Notes under the pieces: model-generated
What the model was told of the DNA's origin: nothing
Databases searched by the model: none
What the model saw: only the letters and a program-made list of their open reading frames with translations
Assembly: GCA_003290165.1 (NCBI GenBank)
Contig: QNQO01000516.1
Span: forward strand, 310,001 to 374,000
From: Berberis thunbergii
Lineage: Eukaryota; Streptophyta; Magnoliopsida; Ranunculales; Berberidaceae
Direction of reading: 5' to 3'
DNA length: 64,000 bases
Translations under genes and position numbers: made by a program
Part shown: piece by piece, positions 23,346 to 34,639 of the stretch
Numbering within the stretch: position 1 is the first letter of the stretch
Layout of the letters: the number at the start of each line of letters is the position of its first letter

Positions 23346-24815
23346 CTAGACCTAACTGGAGCCCACAAGGCAAGTTGAATAGAAACCAAACTCAGTAACT
23401 GCGGAAGAGTCACTCCACTCACACGAAGACAAAATCCCAACAGTGGTGGCTCAACTTAGAAACGGAGAACATTCAAACATCACAAGAGCAATTCGTTTTT
23501 CAACCAAGCAAAATAGAGAGGTCATTGCAGATGGGAGCACAACCTCTCGGCAATTAGTCGGTGCAGAAGAAAACTCCCACGCAAGGTTTACTCTTCAGTA
23601 ACCTCAACAACATCAGCGAAGCTTTGCAGTTCACTGAAGGTACTATCAATCCAGGAAGGGCAATGGGAATTCACTTTAGGGTTGGTCGACCTCTCTCTGC
23701 CAACAGTTATTCTATTAAGTTGTTTATTTTCCTTTCCATAGTCAATGTAGAGTTTTAATTCTTAGAAGCTTATGTGATTTGCAATCATTTAAGAAATAAA
23801 AGAGAATTACTCAAACACATTCTATTGATTACTGGAAATATGTAACAATGATTGCCCAGATGCAGGTACAAAAAACTACCAACTACAAGCATCCGAACAT
23901 GATGCGACATACAGTGAAGACTCAGAAGCGACAACAAAGGTACCAAAATTAGACTCCGCGACCTATCCAAAGAACATTTTTCGTGAGCAAGAGCATGATG
24001 AAATAGTACGTTCAATTTGATGCCTTTACAGACACGCCCCTCAAATATGGCCTGAGGTGGTACAAAATCAACAACTGGGGGCCCAACAAAATGCCAGCCA
24101 AAACTACGGCCAACTCACATGCTCGATCCGCTCAACCAGACGAACTCGGGACAAGTATCAGGTTGAAACAGATAGAGTGCACCCTCTCGCTGAAGGGATG
24201 AGAGGGGCATCTAGGAGTCAATGGTCCACTCCGACAAGCCATGTCCAACTCCACCCCAGCCCGTGATTCCGAGTTCTAGCACAGTGCGACATGCTGGAGC
24301 TAACTAAGAGTGGAGGGAGGCAACCACTCCAAGGTTGGCTGTTGGTGTTATCTCTGAAATTAGGCGCTTCAGAGCACTGATAGGGCACCAGCATGTAAAC
24401 GATAGATTCATCCCTTGGGAGGAAGTATGTACTTCTTTTATACAATACAGGAAGAAATTAAAAGGTCTCAGCGAACTAATTGAGTGCTCACCTAGAGCAG
24501 GTGACCACACATAACAACAAGTCTTATCACGACTCATTGGCGCAAATGTCAGAATATTAGAATACTCCAGCGTTGGAGATCTCCCTTCAACTGTTGGAAA
24601 ACCCAAAGCATGTATTTTGAGTAAGAGCATTTGAAGAGGTGACCTCTGTTGAAGATAATGCCTACAACGATAAAGAAACACCATTATATAAACATAGTGC
24701 TTCACCAAACAGGCGCTTCAACATTGATTGTCACCATTGAATACCGTATGGAAAACAAGGAGATGACGGTTCCCTAGGAAACAGCATAAGACCACGTTCG
24801 TCCAATTAATGATGT
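23346..24815 (+). other. Unassigned region where pol should be
   Basis: About 1.5 kb after the protease without RT, RNase H or integrase motifs on either strand. Some short plus ORFs exist (for example 23561-23758 and 24057-24266) but none resembles a known family. The ~3.5 kb of pol expected in a full Tat element has been lost or replaced here. Confidence 0.55.
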
Positions 24816-24850
24816 TGCACACAACCCCATTAATTGGGGGGAGTAACCGA
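24816..24850 (+). other. Polypurine-tract-like sequence inside the inner element
   Basis: ACACAACCCCATTAATTGGG followed by GGGAGTAACC closely matches the polypurine tract and its upstream context at the outer element's 3' LTR (19018-19045 on the minus strand). Here it lies ~4.5 kb before the actual 3' LTR. The following bases resemble the outer LTR start only loosely. Confidence 0.6.
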
Positions 24851-25224
24851 TACTCAATCGTCTCACAATCCACACCGTAAGCGTGTTAGCATGCAATCTA
24901 CGTTGTACATGTAGCTTTTTATCCTATGACAAACTCGAGCTCTTCCTCTACGGCCCCATGGGCTCAGCCCGCTATTCAAGCGGTATTCTACCACATGCCT
25001 GACATGAGCATTAGAAACCCTAGTCACTTTTGACACACGAATCGCACCTACATTTTACCAGCTCATTTAAGGCACTCCTTTCTCTTAGAAAGGCACAATG
25101 CACTCCGCTCGCGGATGTATGCTCGCACGCCCGCAACAGGCGAAGCCCCTAGCTTACTAAGCAAGCTTTGTTAGTTTGATGATAATGGCTTCTAGTTCAT
25201 TCCGATGCCTAGTCCACCCTGCGC
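24851..25224 (+). other. Unassigned, possible diverged LTR remnant
   Basis: Follows the internal polypurine-like tract. The first ~50 bp (TCACAATCCACACCGTAAGC, AGCATGC) loosely resemble the beginning of the outer LTR in sense orientation (TCACTCAATCACAGCCGTAC, GGCATGG). Similarity fades beyond that. No coding signal. Confidence 0.3.
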
Positions 25225-26050
25225 GGATGTCAATGGTTTAGGAAGTGGGAGTCTAATCAATGTTGTTACATCTGGTGATGACAACAAGCCAGGGACTGTT
25301 TCCCCATTCGCAGACAACGGTCGTCGAACTCGATCAGGTAAGCTTAGCCAGTGACGATTGACAACTACAACTTTTGATCAAAGTCCAGACCTGTAGGCCC
25401 CCACTGCACGAGAATAGATGGTTTGGAAGGTAGGAGCCTAGTCAGTTTCGAATGATGTTGACGTTTCGCCATGGGACCACTGCTTTTTTACAGACCATGG
25501 TCGCTGAATTACGATCCTAGATCTATAGCTCGCTCCGGCGGGTGTAGATGGTTTTGATGGTGGGAGCCTAGTCAGTCTCGAACTAATTTCGATGGCTTGC
25601 CACGGAACCACTGCTCTTTTACAGACCATAGTCACCAAAAACTCCCAAATTTGTAGCTCGATGCGCACGGGTGTAGATGGAAGGTGGGAGCCAGTCAGTC
25701 CCAAATTGATGTCAACGGCTTGCGACGAGATCGCTGCTCTTCTACATACCATGGTCTCCGAATCCCTCGTCCCAACCTTGTAGCCTGCCCCGCGCGGGTG
25801 TAGATGGTTTGGAAGGTGGGAGCCTAGTTAGTCCCGAACTGATGTCGACGGCTCACCACGAGATCATCGCATTCCAACAGACCATGATCGCCAAATTCTC
25901 ACATCCCAAAACTGTAATCCGCTCCGCTTGGGTATAGATGGTTCAGAAGGTTGGAACCCAGTCATCCCCGACTGATATTAATAGCTTGCCACGTGACCAC
26001 CGCTCCCTTTCATACAACGGTCGTTGAAATAAATCACAGCTCAGGCAGTG
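25225..26050 (+). repeat. ~130-bp tandem array in the inner element, about six units
   Basis: The marker TAGATGG appears near 25415, 25545, 25674, 25801 and 25934, giving spacings of about 127-133 bp, with a diverged first unit near 25225. Each unit contains GGTGGGAGCCTAGTCAGT, a CGAACTGATGTCGACGGC-like part, CCACTGCTCTTTTACAGACC and GTAGCTCGCTCCGCGCGGG. Tandem arrays in the 3' region are known from several Tat-lineage elements. Confidence 0.85.
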
Positions 26051-26560
26051 CCTTCACATTCACACAGACGCGGACAAAGGTTACATGGAATGTTAGCCCG
26101 AGCTTACGAAACATGACTCGGGACAAGCGCTATAGCTCAGAGACAACGTATATGCTCGTCTACCATAGTTCACTCATGCCAGCAACTGCAACTGACAATC
26201 AGATATGCAAATTAAGTCCTTAGTGACTTACCTTAAGGATGAGCTACAACCCGGGTAGCATAGCCTACTGCTAAACCATCCGCAAAACACCCACGATTGG
26301 ATGTAACTAAGCGGTAGTGACTCTGAGACCTCACAAAATAACATGTCATAATTATTCGCGACATAAATGGTCAAACTCTTAGTAGCAGACATACCTTTCG
26401 GCTTCCTGCTAACCCAACCAAACTTGTGTTAAAGTTAAACGACAAAACGAAATGGAAAAAGCACAATAGGGAGATCAAACATGATACGAGTACAAAGTGT
26501 ACTCAAAATAAACTTGTTTTAATTAACAGTTAATACGGAAAAGGTACAGGTGTACAACGT
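26051..26560. other. Spacer between tandem array and antisense ORF
   Basis: No recognisable coding sequence or repeat. It ends at the stop of the minus-strand ORF at 26561-26563. Confidence 0.4.
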
Positions 26561-29054
26561 CTACTCCTCATCGAGAGGGGGTACAGAAACATGAGACCTT
26601 AGCTTAACAGAAGAAGGAGCAGGAGTTGCGTCCATACGCGCCTCAATTTGAACGTCGTGATCTGAATCACCCTCTTCTTCTAATGATGCAGATACCACTA
26701 CTAAGTCTGTATATGACATCTTTTTATAATACGTGAGATCCCATTCCAGACGTTCTTCCTTCATCAGTGCCAACAACTCTAATCTCCCATGCACGACCCA
26801 ACGGAAGTCACACTTGCCCTGCGCCTGGAGAAGTTCTTCCTCACGCGCCTTCACTTCATCAAGTTCACGCTCCAACAAGTTTAGCTTGCCGGTCAGCGCA
26901 TCAACCTAAGACTACTCCGTAGCCAAACTACTCTAAACAACGCTGAGCTCATGTTGCTCCTGTTGGAGCTGATCTTCAGCCTTCCTTGCTACCCGATCAT
27001 TGAACTCCACGCCGGCCCCTAATTGTTGTTTCTGGGCAACCCATTCAGCCACCTTCATGGTGTTTTGCTCAACAAAAGACCGCAACTCAGAGTGCAACTT
27101 CCTGCACAACCTCCGGATCACGGCAGATCAGATTCTATTATTGTTTAAATTTGTCCCTTGCAGACATTGCCTCTGCCAAATTAAACTCAAGGGCTTTCAA
27201 ACGAACTCTCTAAGTCTCAGCAACAACAGCTGACTATTCCAACCTCCTCTTCTCGATCTGCTTCCTTAGTAGCTCAATTTCAAAAAGTGCATCAGAATAC
27301 AACTTCTGCATAGTCGAGATGACACGCTATATGGTGTACACCCTCTCACGAGCCTCCTCAACCTCCGTCCCAGCAATGGACACTTGGATCAAATGATACA
27401 TCCCTAGTATAAGGTGCTTCAAACCATTATCCATACGCCTTTCCGGCGTATCATCCTCGGGCTTCGGAGCATGGTCCATTAGCCAGCTGTAGTTCCTACT
27501 TATGTGCTTCATTGAAGCATAGTCTACGTCAACTTCCTGGTGCCAAGCTTGGTTGCTCATCTTCACTACGTCTGGAGCAAACAAAATTATCCGTGCATCG
27601 AGATGGAGCTATCCCGGAAGCAAAATTATGCCAACATCGCCCTTTGTATTTGCCATTGCACCCAGGCCCTCATCCACAACCTTCCCTTTGTTACTAGCAG
27701 TCATCCCTTTATTGCTAGACCGCTCAGGGAAACCCATAGGAAGTGAATTGTCCAATGAACCCTCCATCACCTTGAGATATGACCTGGAACGATATGGGGA
27801 ACAGTGCGGACTACAAGAAGGATGGCCCCCATTACCGTGGCCACTGTTGAATGACCTATCAGTAGAGCGATTAGACTCCGATACCTCAGGTGAATCCTCA
27901 TTAGGAACGTATAGTAGAACAGTTCTGGATTGGTTAGCACCAGTAGAAGCCGCTACAACAGCCAACATTAGCTTTTTACTCAAAGCTTCAACCTGCTCGA
28001 CACTCAGATTTGACGCATCTTCAAGCCCTACTAATCGCAACTGGTCCCTCTCCCAACCATATACTTCAGCCTCCGCCCTGGCAGGTTGACCAGGTTCACA
28101 TTTCTCCTTCACTAGAGCATACCGTTTGAGAGCCGGCTCAATCCTAGTACGGGACCTCTTCAAACTTACAAAAGAGGTGAGTGTCTCAAAAAGCCTCTCC
28201 GTGTCAGACAAAATAGGAGCCTTAACTTTGGAAGCCTTCCACCTTTTGGAAGGGGTTCCACCTTTAGACTTAACCTTCGGTGTTCAGTAAAGAGTAGGGG
28301 CCATGTGCTAGTTGGCCTACAAACCACTACAACTGAAGTTAATATGACATATGACTTCCTCCACACTCATTTTTGGCATGTCGCGGAATGTATTCATAGT
28401 GCCTTGCTTCTTTAGGGAAGGAAGAGTAGTAGGGAACCTCCCTACTAAGAAACATATGCGATGACCAGCATACAATCAGCGCAACGAGATCAAAAGTTGA
28501 AACTATACTTACGAAGTGGTTTAAACTCCCGCTCAAGCGGACGACCCTTGAATTTGAAGTACTTCAAATCTGAAGGAGCTAAGAAGTGGAATTTCTTATT
28601 GAACTTGAAGTCATTTGGAAACTTCCCGAAATAGGCCGGCGACGTCATCTTACAAACAGCGTGATCATTCAGCCGAGGAGAAGTCAACAACTAGATCACC
28701 TGCGGAGTCACGCGGATGCCAGTATCCTTTACTCTGATCAAAATAAGAAGGATAATCCTGTACCTGTTGGGTACCAACTTGGCAGGAGGGGTTCCAAGAA
28801 AGTCCAAGAAGCCCCAAATCTCATTAAGAACAGGAAACAAACTTCAGTTTGAAGTATTCTGCGGTGCAAACATACGAACCCTTTCGGAGGGAACATCGGC
28901 ATCTAATCATCCTTTAGAGCATAGAATGGCATGTCCTTAGAGACCCCAAACATTTTTTGGAATTCGCCAAGGCTCGACTCGTAAATCGACTTATCTTCGA
29001 AAAACTCGAGGCCCTTGGCCAAAGTCTCATCATCAAGATGGTTTTGGTGAGCCA
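26561..29054 (-). pseudogene. Antisense ORF of Tat element (plant Transposase_28-like, coiled-coil C-terminus)
   Basis: On the strand opposite to gag. It starts with ATG at 29054 (MAHQNHLDDETLAKGLEF), reads to a TAG near 28904, continues MPMFPPKGFVCLHRRIL, FLFLMRFGASWTFLEPLLPS and WYPTGTGLSFLF, then AYFGKFPNDFKFNKKFHFLA (28490-28690). Downstream are acidic or charged open stretches 28211-27609, 27584-27327, 27121-26933 and 26878-26561 with coiled-coil character (VEQVEALSKKL, MLERELDEVKAREEELLQAQ). The N-terminal pattern is that of the plant 'putative gypsy type transposon' family (PF04195), and antisense extra ORFs are known in Tat-lineage elements. Function is unknown. Several stops or frameshifts, and probable introns, break the frame. 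Confidence 0.7.
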
Positions 29055-29318
29055 TGAAAAAGGTAAACAAGCTTTCATACAAAAGACGAACAAAGCAAAA
29101 TCTCTAAAAGCAAAGAAATGGAAGAGTCAATCTTTGCAGAAAGGAAGATCTAAATAGAGATTGGTTTCTCGCCTTTTCTCTACTGAACCGTCGCACACTT
29201 AATTAATGAAGCGTGCGGCTCAAGCAATGATTCAGATTTGATCACCATGAGTGGCGTATCTTTTCAAGAAGTGACTTAGCGAACCTAAGCGATGGTCCAC
29301 TAACTCGAGGGAAGCAAC
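29055..29318 (+). other. Region before the 3' LTR of the inner element
   Basis: Promoter side of the antisense ORF and 3' end of the sense transcript. The bases just before the LTR read CTCGAGGGAAGCAAC, a weak purine-rich tract that may be the working polypurine tract. Confidence 0.45.
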
Positions 29319-30006
29319 TGATGATGCACCAAAACGGCCTCTCTTTTACACAGTACGCATGTCATGATGAACTTGAGAAATAATAGGCCCAAGCGTCAGC
29401 CCAACACTGATCCAGCCTAAGCGGCTCCTAGTTCGCACATTGCAGTTCGCCATACGATTCCCAAATCATTACAACCTATTAAACCCATGCATCTCACAAC
29501 TATCCTCAATACCGGTAAGCCCTGCTAAGGCAAGTATCTTGAGGATCAGTTTCGGACAGGCAATACAACAACACTTTGCTTCCAACTAGGAAGCAAATAC
29601 CAGAGTGTACATCACACATTGAAACTTCTATCTATTTACTACTCTCTGATTGGGAACTATCTCCCGCGTATTTAGGAACACAAGGCCAATAGGGAAACTC
29701 CTCTTCACAGCTCAACTTCTAATTAGATAAGGATTTCCACGAAGATCTTCTTCCCTAAACTATGCCACCGATGGCCTGATCAAACCAGGACTCCAACACT
29801 ATAAATAAGACATGAGGTTGGTAAGCTAAAGTACACTACAAATTCCCTGTTTACAGTATTACGCCTTTTTCAGATCCATGTCTGACTTTAGCATCGGAGT
29901 GCCATTGGCCACCACAATGGTGGTCCGTGGCTCACGTGCGTTCCTTGTGCAGGTCAGCAGGTTTGCTGATCAAGGTCAAAGCGGGAAGTGAAAATCGATT
30001 GCATCA
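29319..30006 (+). repeat. 3' LTR of the inner Tat-like element
   Basis: Starts TGATGATGCACCAAAACGG and ends AAAATCGATTGCATCA, pairing with 20593-21274. Small differences from the 5' LTR (for example ATTCCCTGTTTACAGTA against ATTTCTTATTTACAACA) show time since insertion. It is followed by AAAGC, matching the left flank AAAGT. Confidence 0.88.
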
Positions 30007-30830
30007 AAAGCGATGAGTTGTCCGGAGACTGGACTCGCCCACTTGCAGTGGAGTGTCCATGGACTGGATCAAATCTGCACTAGAGTTCCTTCACTTTGAG
30101 GCAGACTAGGTTACTTATGCGTCAAGCATCATCATCCTGAAAAGGACTAGACTTGGCGGCTTGTGCGCTATTGTGGTCCCCATATTCAGATCAAGTTCCT
30201 TGGGGAGCGGTGAGCCATTCGTAAATGGGACTTGCCCGCTTGTTGTAGACTGTTCATGGACTTGGTCCAATCCGCACTGGAGTTCCTCGCTCTAAGATAG
30301 ACTAAGTCACTTATCTGTCTAGTTGTCGTCGTCCTTAAAAAGATTAGGTTTGGCCACTTGTACACCATTGTGGTCCCCATATTCAGATCAGGTTCCTTAG
30401 ATAACGGTGAGCCTTCCAGAGATAGGACTTGCCCACTTAAGATGGACTTTCCATGGACTGGGTCTGGTCCGCACCGGAGTTCCTTGGCTTTGAGATGGAC
30501 TAGATCACTTATTCGTGAAGTTGTCGTCGTCCTGAAAAGGATTAGGCTTGGCCGCTTGTGCGCCATTGTGGTCCCCGTATTCAGACCAGATTCCTTGGAA
30601 AGCAGTAAGTCATCCAAAAATGGGACTCACCCGCTTACAGTGGACTGTCCATAGACTATGCCCCTTCCACATTATGCCATTGTGGTCCCGAAGAGGACTG
30701 GGCCATCTCTGGAGCAGTGAGTTGTCCATGGATGAGACTCGTCTGCTTGCGGTGAACCGTCCATAGACTAGGTTCAATCCGCGCAGGTGCCATCATGGTC
30801 CGAAAGTCGAACTAGGCATGTTACTGGTAT
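30007..30830 (-). repeat. ~198-bp tandem array of the outer element, right part
   Basis: The marker CTTGTGCGC/CTTGTACAC lies near 30160, 30357 and 30555, about 198 bp apart. Units share GACTTGCCCGCTT, GTCCATGGACT, GTTCCTTGG, GTCGTCGTCCTGAAAAGGA and GTGGTCCCCATATTCAGATC. Together with 20340-20592 this makes about five units, between the integrase and the polypurine tract of the outer element. Confidence 0.85.
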
Positions 30831-31880
30831 AGAGTTATAAGAAATGTGAATCTTTAAAGAGAGTACCTTTTAGTGATAATACTTCTTCAAGTGTTATACA
30901 TTCCATGACCTTTTTAGATGCTATCCTTTCAGTTTCTCTAGCCAGTAGGTTCTTGGCCTTTTAATTATAGTCACCTTGTAGGGACCTTCCCAGTTCGGGC
31001 ATAACTTGCCTTCTTTTGGGTTTATGGTGTTCGGCTGGGTTTTTCTCAGTACCCAATCGCAGACTTTGACATCTCAAGGTTTGACCCTCTTATTATAGTG
31101 TTGGGCCATCCTTTATTAGGTATTTCTAGTTCTACTTAAACCATTGCCTCGGACCCATAGGCCAACATGAATGGTGTCTCTCTAGTCAGAGTCCTCTTTG
31201 GGTTATTGTGTGCTCAGAGGATGCCTAGAAGTTCAGAGACCCAGAGCCCTTTGGCTGCATCTAGTTTCCTCTTGATAGCTTTCAAGATAGTTTGGTTTGT
31301 GATTCATGTTTGTAGATTGGCTTGGGATGACCCGGCGTGGAAAAGTCATGGTTGATGCCCAATTGGATGCAAAGTTCCTTGATTTTTCCCCTCGAATTGA
31401 GTCCCATTGTCGCTGACTAGGATTTTCGGTACTTTGAATCTGCAGAGAAAGACTTTCATAGAAAGTTCTTGCTCTAATTCTTTCCTATCTTAGAGAGAGG
31501 CTCCATTTCCACTCATTTGGTGAATTAGTCAACTCCCACAAAAAGGAACTTCTTTTTTCGGAAGTGAGGAATGGGCCCACAATGTCCATCCCATACTGGG
31601 CAAATGGCCATGGGCTGGTCATTCGGACCAGGTTTTGTGTAGGTATATGTGTGTATGGGGAGTACCTATGACACTTATCGCACTTGAGGACCAAATCTTT
31701 GGCCTCATGTTGCCTGTTCTGCCATTAGCACCCCAGTGTGAGGGCTTTATGGCTAGCGTCCTCCCTCCGTGGCTGTTCCTGTAGAATCTTACATGGATTT
31801 GGAGAAGGACTTCATTTGCCTCATTGGGGGCCAGGCATCTGAGTAGAGGGCCAGTCGTTAATCTCATGTACAACTTGTCG
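30831..31880 (-). pseudogene. Integrase of the outer Tat element
   Basis: Reads on the minus strand from about 31880. LLRCLAPNEANEVLLQIHVR and GGRTLAIKPSHWG form the upstream zinc-binding block, and CDKCHRYS (31694 ORF) completes it. The catalytic core begins SPWPFAQYGMDIVGP and continues in other frames with DNGTQFE-like, WAHNRTPRRTLTRETPF and MLAYGSEAM (31200-31000), then a degenerate C-terminus to about 30890. Integrase would join the DNA copy to the chromosome. Frameshifts and stops separate the blocks. Confidence 0.85.
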
Positions 31881-32091
31881 TTGAAGAGAGTGTACCATAC
31901 CGCTCTGCCTTTCTACTTCCAGGCCTCTAGCTTATTTGCTGGGAGGGCTCCATATTTTAGGTTGCTGATCAGGGACTTATTCAGCTGGTCTCCACATCAA
32001 TGGAGAGGGTTTCATAGAGGCCTTCTTCTTCTCGAGTCGACTTCTCCTGAAACTTTATTAGTGTGTGAGAGTCGTTCTCTGTGGACGAGGC

Positions 32092-32461
32092 CTATTTGGC
32101 TAGGCCATCAACTTTCTTGTTGTCCGCCCTTAAGCAGCGGTGGAGTAGTATCCTCTTGAACCACCCTTTGGCTTTGATTATTTTCTCGTAGTAAGCCATC
32201 CTTCGTGGTTTTTTGCCATCAAACTCGTCGTTCACCTGATTGACCACCAGTTCGGAGTCGCAAAATGTCGTGAGTTCTTCTATTATGATTCCTCTGGCTA
32301 GCTTTAGCACAACTATGAAGGCTTTGTACTCCGCTTCGTTGTTTGAAGCTCGAAAGTCGAATTTGATAGCCTTTCTGAGGGTGACCCCTTCCGGAGTATA
32401 CAAGTCGATCCTCACTCCGCAGCCTTTCACATTGGATGACCCATCGCATCGCAAGATCCAT
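32092..32461 (-). pseudogene. Second (archaeal-type) RNase H of the outer Tat element
   Basis: An open stretch of ~120 codons with RCDGSSNVKGCGVRI, TPEGVTLRKAIKF, ASNNEAEYKAFIVVLKLARG, CDSELVVNQVNDEF and RADNKKVDGLAK. These carry the D, E, D, D-type positions of RNase H and match the extra RNase H seen in Tat-lineage elements between RT-RNase H and integrase. It would degrade RNA in the RNA:DNA hybrid. Confidence 0.9.
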
Positions 32462-32529
32462 CCCTATGGTGGCGGTTTGGGCGCATCTCCTTGTTGGTAT
32501 TTTAGTCCTAGTTTCTTGTTCCAGTGAAC

Positions 32530-33600
32530 TCGGCGATGAAGTCTGCTAGTGCTTGTGCCTTGATGGTTGTCCTTAGAGTGTAATGGATGTCAAACTGTCC
32601 CAGCTCCACTGACCATTTGACTATTCCCCATGATACCTTTGGCTTGTAGAACGTCTCACCTAGAGTAGGTTTTTATAGTAGCTTCGTGCTTCCCATGTAT
32701 GCCTTCAAGTCTTGGAAGGATTGCTCACACTGCTCTCCCTATTGGAGTTCTTTGTTCCCCTTTAGGATTTAAATAAGGGTAGGCATCTGTCCGAAGACTT
32801 AGAAATGAACATGTTTAGGGATGTACCCTCTCGGTCAGGCTCTGAACTTTTTTTTATGTTTGTGGGTGGTCTCATGTCGAGAAGAGCCAGAATCTGCTTT
32901 GGATTAGCCTCTATCCTCCTTTTGTTAACTATGTAACCCATGAATTTCCTTGAATGCACCCCAAAAGTACATTTCTACAGGTTGAGCTTCATTCGATATT
33001 TTCTGAGTTGAGAAAATACTCCTTGGAGGTTCGCCAGGTTCTATGGAGGCTTTTATCAGCATGTCATCGATGTAGACCTATGGTCTTTCCAATTTGTCCT
33101 TTGAACATTCAGTTCACTAGGTATGGTATGTTGTCCCTGCATTCTTTAGTTCGATAGGCATTACCCGGTAGCAATATGTGCCCATGTCCATTATGAATGA
33201 GGTTTTTCCTGATCCGGCAGATGCATATTGATCTGATTATAGGGAGAGCATGCACCCATGAAGTTGAGTAGGATGACGTCGCGTCAACAATCTAGTCTAT
33301 TTGGGGCAATGGCAAAGTTATCTTTTGGGCAGGCTTTGTTAAGGTCAGTGTAGTCTATGCAGACCATCCACTTTCGTTTCTTTTTCTACCAGAATCGTGT
33401 TCGTTAGCCATCCCAGGTAGCGAGACTCCCTTTTCATGTCAGCATTTAGAAGTCTTTGCACTTCTTCATGGATGGTCTGGTTGCGTTTGGCGCCACTGAC
33501 CTTCTTTTCTATCGTACTGATTTCAAGTCAGAATTGACCTCCAATCTGTATGTGATTACTGTGGGATCGATCCCCACCATATCTTTCATTGTCTAGGTAA
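32530..33600 (-). pseudogene. Reverse transcriptase and RNase H connection of the outer Tat element
   Basis: Minus-strand blocks in order: KDMVGIDPTVITYRL (near 33570), IHEEVQRLLNADMKRESRYL, GWLTNTILVEK, then CIDYTDLNKACPKDNF (near 33340), MHLPDQEKTSFIMDMGTYCY (near 33200), VMPIELKNAGTTY, and the catalytic box VYIDDMLIKA (near 33070). GYIVNKRRIEANPKQI and LDMRPPTN follow near 32900. An RNase H tail ends in ALADFIAEF near 32540. The motif set and the ADFIAEF hinge are typical of Tat/Ogre-like RT. Multiple frame changes mean no intact enzyme. Confidence 0.88.
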
Positions 33601-34077
33601 AGACATCCTAATTCAACTTTTAAAGCGCAGCCAACTGATCTGCCAATGTTCTATCGAGGCTAGAGCCTATTTGGACTGCCTTTGAGTTAGTTGGCTATCC
33701 AAGTATACTATCACAACTTTTTCCTCCGTCTGCCTATCATTCGGCCTTCCCCTTGGGTTGAATGGAGGTTCGAGGTCCGAAGGTGGAGGTGGGATCTCTC
33801 TATCTGAATTTAGGGTTTCCTCGTCCAGATCCTATTGCTCTAGCCTTTATGCTCCGCTATCCGACCTTTTTGCCAATGTGTAGTGTCATTCCACAATGAT
33901 ATTCAGGTCTCCTCTGATTGTCCCTACCTCGTCGTCTAATGAGTACCTAGGGCACTAATGTTGGGTGGAGACGACTGCCTCTGTGTGGTGTAACCAAGGT
34001 CGACCCAAGATTACGTTGTACTCGAAGTGGGTGTCTATGACTCAGAACTCCGTCATCAGGATTCTTTGTAGGTCTAG
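33601..34077 (-). other. Protease-RT linker of the outer element
   Basis: Poorly conserved region as expected between protease and RT. The minus strand has traces of charged linker sequence but no continuous frame. Confidence 0.45.
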
Positions 34078-34326
34078 CTACCCTACAACTACTAGCAGTG
34101 TTATTTTACCGATCAGATAGCAACTTCCTTCGTTGAAGCCAAATATGTCTTGATTTGAAGGTGTAAGCTCCCTTCCTGATAGTTGCATTTTCAGGTATGC
34201 ATCTAGGAATAGTACATTGACATTGCTGCCTGTGTCCACTAGTGATCTTCTTACGTCCCAGTTTGCTATCCCTACTAAGATGATTAGGGCATCGTTGTAT
34301 GAGAAGCGAACACCTTCATGTCCCAT
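34078..34326 (-). pseudogene. Aspartic protease of the outer Tat element
   Basis: An 82-codon open stretch with RFSYNDALIILVGIANWDVR, then RSLVDTGSNVNVLFLDAYLK, QLSGRELTPSNQDIFGFNEG and YLIGKITLLVVVG. The catalytic DTG is present in VDTGSN, unlike in the inner element. It is truncated by frameshift on both sides. Confidence 0.88.
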
Positions 34327-34639
34327 TTTCTGAACGTTAAGCTCGGGGACTTTTTCTTTTCGTATGTATTGTACGAGCTAGTAATGAAATATGATCTGCA
34401 GCTCCAGAATCAATTTCTTCAGTGAGCAATTCGAGTGTTGACTTTCATCGCTTGTCCCGTGGAGGACATATACCATGTCGAGAGTCATGTCTTTCGCGTC
34501 TTGTGTTGCTTCTTCCCCTTGAGAACGTGGGTCCCCGATGTAGACGAACTCCTTCAGTTGTCCTCTCTCGATCCAGTACTGGATCTCATCTCTGAGGATT
34601 CTGCAATCGTTAGTGTCCTTATGATAAAAGCAGTGCTTA

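Larger units (their letters stand above)
20593..30006 (+). mobile_element. Inner Tat-like Ty3/gypsy element, pol-deleted, with antisense ORF
   Basis: Bounded by ~685-bp LTRs 20593-21274 and 29319-30006 (start TGATGAT, end GATTGCATCA). Flanks AAAGT (20588-20592) and AAAGC (30007-30011) match at 4 of 5 bases, and the interrupted tandem unit joins cleanly when the element is removed. In sense order it has a primer-binding site, gag, a protease remnant, an unassigned region, a polypurine-like tract, a ~130-bp tandem array and a long antisense ORF region. I find no RT, RNase H or integrase, so it is a non-autonomous derivative. It inserted into the outer element's 3' array in opposite orientation. 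Confidence 0.85.

Noticed and set aside
25438..25783. ORFs of 104 and 63 codons
   Set aside because: Translation of the ~130-bp tandem array on both strands.
25225..26050. Possible CRISPR array
   Set aside because: Direct repeats are ~130 bp, contiguous and diverged, without unique spacers, in plant retrotransposon DNA.
27553..28089. 178-codon plus-strand ORF
   Set aside because: Lies opposite the antisense ORF reading and has no family features; the minus-strand frames with coiled-coil composition fit better.
30186..30654. ORFs of 143 and 98 codons
   Set aside because: Open frames produced by the ~198-bp tandem repeats, with internally repeated peptide units but no protein family.
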